Source: Victivallales bacterium
GTDB lineage: Bacteria; Verrucomicrobiota; Lentisphaeria; Oligosphaerales; Oligosphaeraceae
Direction: 5' to 3'
Length of the DNA: 11,625 nucleotides
NCBI GenBank assembly: GCA_017431185.1
Contig: JAFRLP010000326.1
Span: 1 to 11,625 of the forward strand
Shown here: one piece after another, positions 7,094-11,625 of the stretch
Position numbering within the stretch: the first letter of the stretch is position 1
Layout: the number at the start of each line of letters is the position of its first letter
Translations under genes and position numbers: made by a program
The notes under the pieces: model-generated
The model's input: the letters and a program-made list of their open reading frames with translations, nothing else
The model's database searches: none
Told to the model about the DNA's origin: nothing

Positions 7094-7110
7094 CCCCCCC
7101 CCCAAAAAAA
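7094..7110. repeat. Homopolymer tract C10 followed by A7
   Basis: Ten C at 7094-7103 are followed directly by seven A at 7104-7110, between the tandem repeats and the stop of the 996-aa gene. Such tracts slip during replication and are also prone to sequencing error. No coding frame crosses it, so any effect would be on transcription. Confidence 0.7.
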
Positions 7111-7154
7111 CAACTACCTCTTTAATTTCGCATCCAGCCCGAATGTCAGTTCCC

Positions 7155-10145
7155 TTACTTTTCCATCCCCGACGCAGGATTGCCGGTCACACGGACATAG
7201 TCCAGCACATAGGAACGCTCTGAACCGTCACGCTTGTTGCAGTAAGTGTAAATCGCGAAATAGTTCAGTGTCACTGGCTCAAACGAAGGCAGTCCCTTGA
7301 CTTCCCGCTGTCTGGCGTTGTGGCCATCCCGTGCGACGTCAAACGTGCGGATGCTGAAATTCTCGTGAATCTCCCGTGAACTGAACCGATGCCAATCCGA
7401 ATGGTTTTTTCCGTCTTTGCCGACATAACTCCAGCAGGCCATGTGGTCCAGGGAAGGGTCTGGGCTCCTGAAGCGGATCTCAATCGTCCTGGCGTTTTCC
7501 AGTTCTGCGCCTTCCAGCCTGGTCAAATGGAGGTTGCCGTAGAAGTTCGGGCCTTCGGGGTAGGTGATGAAGACTTGCAGTTCCCCGTTCTCATTGTTCA
7601 GGCGACAGAGGTCCTTCGCCGATTTCGGCTTTCCATCGACTGTGACGATGCGACTGAGGAACACCTTGTTCGCCGAGGCGAAATCCTCCAATGCGGCGTC
7701 GCCTTTGCCGACCATCACGATTGCGGGCAGGTCCATCACATTGTGGAAGTTTCCATACACGGGAATCCAGCAGGACTGCTCGTGGCTCTGCCCCACTCCG
7801 CTGCGTTTACTGCGGCAGACATTCATGCGCAGAAGCGGATTCGCCGCTGTCGGGTCAATGCCAATCTCCGCAAGCGGGAGTGCCATCTCCAGCGAATAAA
7901 AGTCCTCTCCGCGGAAAATCCTGATGTCAGCCGTGGAATTCCAGGACCTGTCGATTTTGCCGAACTTCTCGTAGTCCAGGACCACGCCATTCTGGTTGAC
8001 CGTGATGTTGCGAAGCGCCTTGGCGGGCATGTCATCGGTGCGGAAGAAGAATTCCAGCGAGTCATCATCGTAAACCGCCGTGTCGCGGTCTTTGCAGACC
8101 ATCTTCGCCGTCAGGATGTCCGGGTCTGAGGCATGGACGCCGATGTAAAGCCGTCCGTCCTCCCTGAATCCCATCTTGAACTTGGTCCCGTATCGCGGGG
8201 GAAGCGGCGCGTTGGCAAGAAGGAATCCGTGTTCAGGCAGCCCCTTCCAGAACGGGTCATCCAATACGCCGTCGATGGTCGGCGGAGTCTCCCTGGAGAC
8301 GGTCAGCACGGTGTCGTTGGACAGTTTTGCATTGCGCTGATAGGCGCGGGCGACTTTGACAAAGTCGTTGAAATGGGACTTGCGGATCCAGGCAATGCGC
8401 TTGGCATGGATGGAGTCAGCGGAGACTGCCTTCTCGGCCTTGACGATGGCCTCCTCCAGCTGGTCAATGACTTCACCTGTGTAGATCTCCTCGTACAGTT
8501 CCTTGCCGGAGAACTTGGCAAACATGCCCTCCACATTTCCCTGCGTCGATTTGACGTTTTCCCAGCGGTCAATCAGCAGGGTGAAGAAACGCTTCATGTC
8601 GGCTGCGGCGGGACCGTAGAACAGCCTGTAGTGGTAGTCCAGCTCCGCGTCCACATTGACAGGCGCACCCCACATGGCCTTCATGCTGAAATAGAACGTG
8701 AGGTAATTCTGGCCAAGGTCCGCTGTTGTCTTCTCCTGTCCGTATTCGGGGTTGATCCTCATCTCGCGTCCGGCAAGTTGGCCAGCCAGTTTCGTGTCGT
8801 TCAGTTCAATGAAGCATCCGCGGATCTGGGGATACTCGCGGTACCACTTGTCCGCAATGTGCGGCATCTGGTAGGGATAGGCGTCACGATAGGGCAGATA
8901 ATAGTGCCAGATTGTCACCTCCTTCGCCTTTTCGCTCCACATCTTCAGGGTCTTCTCAAAGGAGTCACGGTACCTTTTGCTGCCGTAGAAAAGAAAATAG
9001 GGGTCGGCGCAGATGGAGACTACCACATTGTCGGGCAACCTGAAGTCGGGCGGATAGTAATAGCTCTCGTATGGGTTGGTGAGAACCTTTTTGTCGGGGT
9101 ACTTTCTCTGCACATGCTCAGCGACCTTCTTGACAAAAGAGAAGACCAGATTGCTCATCTCCGCGCGGGGTCTGTCCGTGAGCATCTCCTGGCAGTTCTT
9201 GCAGTGGCACTTGTTCAGATTGAAGCAGTCGTCCGGCATCACATACACAAAATGCTCGTCGGGATGCATGAATTTCCAGAAATTCGCCTTTGGGTCTTTT
9301 GCATAATAGGCGTCTATCGCATCGCAATAGGCCTTCACCAGGTCAGGGTTTGTGAGGCAGAAATGCGGATATCCGGCCCAGCGGCGCTCCGACGGCTGCG
9401 TGCCAGGGCGGAAACCGCCGAACTCCCGCTTGCCGTCCAGGCGCAGGGCAAAGAAGTCGGGACGTGTCTCGTGGTACGGGAAATAGAAATCCTGCATCGA
9501 ATGGTTGGCGCTGCCGGAGCGGGTTCCGAAGGCGCGCACACGGCGATTGAAGACCAGGGACTCCCGCGCGGAGAATTCGTTCCATTTGAAGGGCCAGTAG
9601 GCCCTGGCGAAATAGGCGGGCTTCTGGTCTATCGGCAAACCCGACGCCTCGACTTTTTCCAGAGGTTCGAAGGCCTCCCCGAACTCGCCTGGCGTGTACC
9701 AGCGGACCCCGAGGAAACGCTCTATGAATTCGTAGGTTCCGAAGAGCAGTCCGAAATCTGCGCTCTGGCGGGAAACCGGGTTGGCGTCGCATTCGGCCCC
9801 CATGATGGAAATGTCTCCGTCGGCCAGTTCGGCAATGCGGAACCTTTCGCTGCCCTCGTATTTTTCCGAGGCGAAATCCACCGTTTGGGGCAGTTCCGGA
9901 TGCGTCCCGACATAGATGGCCTTGCGTCCCTCCGCCTTGGCGGTGAGAACCGCCGCATCCACTTCGGCGACCTTCTTCAGATACGCCTTCAATTCGTTTG
10001 CGGCATAGCTGGTCGTCTGCGGGGCGTTGGCGCGAATCACGATGTCATAGGCGCTTTGGCTGTTCTCCGCAATGACCAACGCATGGAGTTTTGCAGGCCA
10101 CAGCAGACCTGCAAACAAAAGAAGCGCAAGGAGTCCCTGTTTCAT
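7155..10145 (-). CDS. Secreted multidomain protein: DUF4838 + CBM9-like + C-terminal module (996 aa)
   Basis: The signal peptide spans residues 1-22 (cleavage near LHA/LV). Residues 23-165 form an alpha/beta N-terminal domain like those preceding GH67/GH20-type barrels (ELKAYLKKV, FLGVRWYTPGEFG). DUF4838 follows at about 175-480 with the motif M303-P-D-D and the cysteine cluster C313-H-C315-K-N-C318, then a helical stretch to about 605. Residues 613-812 read as a CBM9-like sugar-binding domain (PPTIDGVLDDPFWKGLP; YDDDSLEFFFRTDD; SLEMALPLAEIGID). Residues 820-988 form a further module homologous to the whole neighbouring 192-aa protein. Likely role: outside the cytoplasmic membrane, binding or processing a glycan; no reaction can be assigned to DUF4838. 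Start ATG 10145 follows AGGGAAA closely (a tight Shine-Dalgarno) and lies 23 bp after the 192-aa gene, consistent with one operon. It shares its first two domains with the 661-aa protein at 2452-4437. Confidence 0.85.
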   Translation of the reverse strand: MKQGLLALLLFAGLLWPAKLHALVIAENSQSAYDIVIRANAPQTTSYAANELKAYLKKVAEVDAAVLTAKAEGRKAIYVGTHPELPQTVDFASEKYEGSERFRIAELADGDISIMGAECDANPVSRQSADFGLLFGTYEFIERFLGVRWYTPGEFGEAFEPLEKVEASGLPIDQKPAYFARAYWPFKWNEFSARESLVFNRRVRAFGTRSGSANHSMQDFYFPYHETRPDFFALRLDGKREFGGFRPGTQPSERRWAGYPHFCLTNPDLVKAYCDAIDAYYAKDPKANFWKFMHPDEHFVYVMPDDCFNLNKCHCKNCQEMLTDRPRAEMSNLVFSFVKKVAEHVQRKYPDKKVLTNPYESYYYPPDFRLPDNVVVSICADPYFLFYGSKRYRDSFEKTLKMWSEKAKEVTIWHYYLPYRDAYPYQMPHIADKWYREYPQIRGCFIELNDTKLAGQLAGREMRINPEYGQEKTTADLGQNYLTFYFSMKAMWGAPVNVDAELDYHYRLFYGPAAADMKRFFTLLIDRWENVKSTQGNVEGMFAKFSGKELYEEIYTGEVIDQLEEAIVKAEKAVSADSIHAKRIAWIRKSHFNDFVKVARAYQRNAKLSNDTVLTVSRETPPTIDGVLDDPFWKGLPEHGFLLANAPLPPRYGTKFKMGFREDGRLYIGVHASDPDILTAKMVCKDRDTAVYDDDSLEFFFRTDDMPAKALRNITVNQNGVVLDYEKFGKIDRSWNSTADIRIFRGEDFYSLEMALPLAEIGIDPTAANPLLRMNVCRSKRSGVGQSHEQSCWIPVYGNFHNVMDLPAIVMVGKGDAALEDFASANKVFLSRIVTVDGKPKSAKDLCRLNNENGELQVFITYPEGPNFYGNLHLTRLEGAELENARTIEIRFRSPDPSLDHMACWSYVGKDGKNHSDWHRFSSREIHENFSIRTFDVARDGHNARQREVKGLPSFEPVTLNYFAIYTYCNKRDGSERSYVLDYVRVTGNPASGMEK

Positions 10146-10168
10146 TTTCCCTATTGCCGGCTATGGAA

Positions 10169-10747
10169 TCAATCTTTTGCGGGAACGCAGATATAGTCTA
10201 TCTCAATCGACCGTTCAACATCATCGTTTTTCGCGGAGGAATAAATCTCCAGCGCCACCAATTTCACAGGTTCCGGCTTGCTGTTCTTCTGCCCGGCAAA
10301 TCCGTCCTTGTGCATCTCGATTCTCACTGTGCTCCATTCCGTGGATGCAGGCAGACGCTTCCAGTCTCCAAAGCGCTTTCCCGACGCATCGGTATAAGTC
10401 CAGGTCAGGAGATTATTGAGTCCCTTCACTGGGGTACGGTAGCGTATCTCCAGCGCCGTTCCGCCCTTCAGGTCAATGGGCGTGGCGATCCCGTAGGCAA
10501 AAGTGCCCTTGGCCTTGGAGCACTCCTGGCCAAATTTGTAATGGAGGATCAAGGCGCCGTCCTTGTATTCCTTGCGGCAAGTGGCCGCCTTCTGCGGATC
10601 ATTGTCAACACGCTGGACAACATATCTCCTTCCGTCATTGAAATCCTCTTTCCAGGAGGTGGCTGACGGCGCTGCCGCCTCTTCCGCGACCAGGCCCATC
10701 GATAGCGTGGCGGTGAACAGAACAAAGCCCAGAATGCGTTTGCCCAT
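10169..10747 (-). CDS. Small secreted protein homologous to the C-terminal module of the 996-aa protein (192 aa)
   Basis: No named family is recognised. Residues 1-21 are a signal peptide (MGKRILGF, cleavage near GLVA/EE). The mature part is predicted mostly beta: WKEDFNDGRRYVV, GALILHYKF, GTALEIRYRTP, LLTWTYTD, GDWKRLP, WSTVRIEM, LVALEIYS and SIEIDYICV. By eye it aligns over nearly its full length with residues 828-986 of the downstream protein, e.g. LEIRYRTP with IEIRFRSP, TWTYTDASGK with CWSYVGKDGK, and IEIDYICV with VLDYVRV. A jelly-roll, carbohydrate-binding-like fold is the natural guess (inference). Start ATG 10747 has a strong AAGGAG 7 nt upstream. It lies 30 bp after the prepilin-like gene and 23 bp before the 996-aa gene, so it is probably co-transcribed. 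It may act as a free partner of the multidomain protein. Confidence 0.8.
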   Translation of the reverse strand: MGKRILGFVLFTATLSMGLVAEEAAAPSATSWKEDFNDGRRYVVQRVDNDPQKAATCRKEYKDGALILHYKFGQECSKAKGTFAYGIATPIDLKGGTALEIRYRTPVKGLNNLLTWTYTDASGKRFGDWKRLPASTEWSTVRIEMHKDGFAGQKNSKPEPVKLVALEIYSSAKNDDVERSIEIDYICVPAKD

Positions 10748-10777
10748 GAGTTTCTCCTTGCGACTGAAAGATTCTTC

Positions 10778-11503
10778 CTAATTGAGTCCGTCTCGTCCAA
10801 ACATCTTGCTGCTGTAGTATGCCGGTTTGCTGTTGGCGGAAAGTTCCGCGCCAGTCATTGACACGATGTGTCCATCCGCAAAAAACATATTGAGCCTGTT
10901 CCCATGGCGTTTTCGGCTGGCATAATACCCATTGTTGGTAACTTTGTAGAAGCCGTAGTTGGTCATGGGGACAGTGTCTTCCTGAGACCAGACGGGAAGA
11001 TTCGCCTCCGAGGCCGTGGAGAAAACGGAATCACAAATGTATGCCTTTGCACTTGGGGAGGCAATTCGCCCCATCTTCATCCCCTTGCTGTATGTTCCGC
11101 CAGTGTTCGGATCCATTCCGCCGATATAGTACTTCAACATCCCGTATTGGGGGTAACGGTAATTCCAGAAACCTGCCGCCCTGGGACATGACGGGCAGGT
11201 GAACACTCCTTTGCGCTGGCTTTCGGGCGTATTGTAAATCTCTTGACTTGATAGGTCGGGGCTGTCATTGATTCCGACGTATGAGCGAACATAGTATGCC
11301 CAGGTCATGTTTGTGGTTCCACCCATATACCTGAAAGTTCCGTCAATGGGAACCGTCAAGTCCTCGTGGTCCATGCTGTACAGGATGACAGCCATGCCCA
11401 CCTGCCGCAGATTTCCGGAGCAGGTGCGCAGCCTGGCGGTGGCGCGCGCCTTGCTCAACGCAGGCAACAGCATGGCCGCAAGTATGGCGATTATGGCTAT
11501 CAC
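10778..11503 (-). CDS. Prepilin-like H-X9-DG protein lacking its leader (type II secretion/pseudopilin family)
   Basis: The C-terminal part ends in R-K-R-H200 with nine residues then D210-G211, the H-X9-DG signature of prepilin-type processing-associated proteins abundant in Lentisphaerota and Planctomycetota. The N-terminus, V-I-A-I-I-A-I-L-A-A-M-L-L-P-A-L-S-K-A-R, is the inner half of the usual prepilin helix. The normal leader and FTLIELL segment with the peptidase site are absent. In this frame the only upstream codons are NANDYSV after a TAG at 11525-11527. The start is therefore GTG 11503, without a visible Shine-Dalgarno and only about 12 nt after the predicted transcription start. The gene may be 5'-truncated, frameshifted or mis-sequenced. 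The remaining 240 codons are intact. Cys residues in TCPSCP (102-107) may bind metal or form a disulfide. It heads the operon with the 192-aa and 996-aa genes. Confidence 0.75.
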   Translation of the reverse strand: MIAIIAILAAMLLPALSKARATARLRTCSGNLRQVGMAVILYSMDHEDLTVPIDGTFRYMGGTTNMTWAYYVRSYVGINDSPDLSSQEIYNTPESQRKGVFTCPSCPRAAGFWNYRYPQYGMLKYYIGGMDPNTGGTYSKGMKMGRIASPSAKAYICDSVFSTASEANLPVWSQEDTVPMTNYGFYKVTNNGYYASRKRHGNRLNMFFADGHIVSMTGAELSANSKPAYYSSKMFGRDGLN

Positions 11504-11517
11504 TACAGAATAATCAT

Positions 11518-11545
11518 TTGCATTCTAGTAAAAATGGTGTATATT
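11518..11545 (+). promoter_or_regulatory. Sigma70-like promoter for a divergent gene
   Basis: TTGCAT (11518-11523), a 16-bp spacer, and TATATT (11540-11545). Predicted start is near 11552, about 58 nt before ATG 11610. It nearly coincides with the minus-strand promoter, so the two transcripts probably compete or share control. Confidence 0.45.
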
Positions 11546-11551
11546 AAGCAA
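11522..11551 (-). promoter_or_regulatory. Candidate promoter of the prepilin-like operon
   Basis: On the minus strand, TTGCTT (11551-11546), an 18-bp spacer, and TAGAAT (11527-11522). The start site would be near 11515, leaving almost no leader before GTG 11503. It overlaps the oppositely oriented promoter 11518-11545. Consensus-based and tentative. Confidence 0.35.
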
Positions 11552-11609
11552 AAGGTTTTTTCTCACCGTCAGAAGAAAAAAAAGGCAAAAAAAGGAAAGG
11601 TTCACTAAA

Positions 11610-11625
11610 ATGAAGGACACAGGAA
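11610..11625 (+). CDS. Start of a divergent gene (5 codons visible)
   Basis: ATG 11610 opens MKDTG and runs off the right edge. It is preceded by a purine-rich GGAAAGG ending 9 nt upstream and by a promoter at 11518-11545. Divergent placement next to a glycan-related operon is typical of a regulator, but nothing in five residues identifies the product. Confidence 0.35.

Noticed and set aside
8133..10196. Plus-strand open frame of 687 codons opposite the 996-aa gene
   Set aside because: Same cause: codon-aligned antisense of a GC-rich gene. The minus-strand product has a signal peptide and recognisable domains, while this translation has none.

Overview
The window looks like chromosomal DNA from a Lentisphaerota-type (Victivallis-like) or similar PVC-group bacterium. 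The clues are two large secreted DUF4838-family proteins, a GH78-type alpha-L-rhamnosidase, a prepilin-like protein of the H-X9-DG type at the head of a sugar-related operon, and a DUF4143 ATPase. This combination is common in that phylum. The taxonomic call is inference; no rRNA or other marker gene is present.

Layout, left to right. (A) 1-4437, minus strand: a probable two-gene glycan operon. A secreted DUF4838 protein (4437-2452) is followed by a GH78 alpha-L-rhamnosidase (2358 to beyond the left edge, 786 codons visible). A sigma70-like promoter overlapping a perfect 10+10 inverted repeat lies at 4566-4606. (B) 4438-4941: intergenic control region holding that promoter, a separate plus-strand promoter, and a structured leader for the next gene. 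(C) 4942-5484, plus strand: a small DEDDh 3'-5' exonuclease, followed by what looks like a broken reading frame (5481-5612). (D) 6966-5605, minus strand: an AAA ATPase with a C-terminal DUF4143 domain. Its promoter is embedded in a 33-bp tandem repeat (7008-7092), next to a C10/A7 tract. (E) 11503-7155, minus strand: a second probable operon. It runs from a prepilin-like H-X9-DG protein lacking its usual leader, to a small secreted protein of 192 residues, to a 996-residue protein with DUF4838, CBM9-like and C-terminal beta-type modules. (F) 11518-11625: a plus-strand promoter and the first codons of a divergent gene.

How the genes fit together: operons A and E look like two related secreted glycan-processing or glycan-binding units. 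Each carries a DUF4838 protein with a shared Cys-x-Cys-x2-Cys motif. The exonuclease and ATPase between them are accessory genes unrelated to glycan metabolism. The main non-routine observations are the homology between the 192-residue protein and the C-terminal module of the 996-residue protein, the operator-like repeats in the ATPase promoter, the inverted repeat over the glycan-operon promoter, the mutually exclusive hairpins ahead of the exonuclease, and the missing prepilin leader. I found no CRISPR array, tRNA, rRNA, insertion sequence or convincing terminator.
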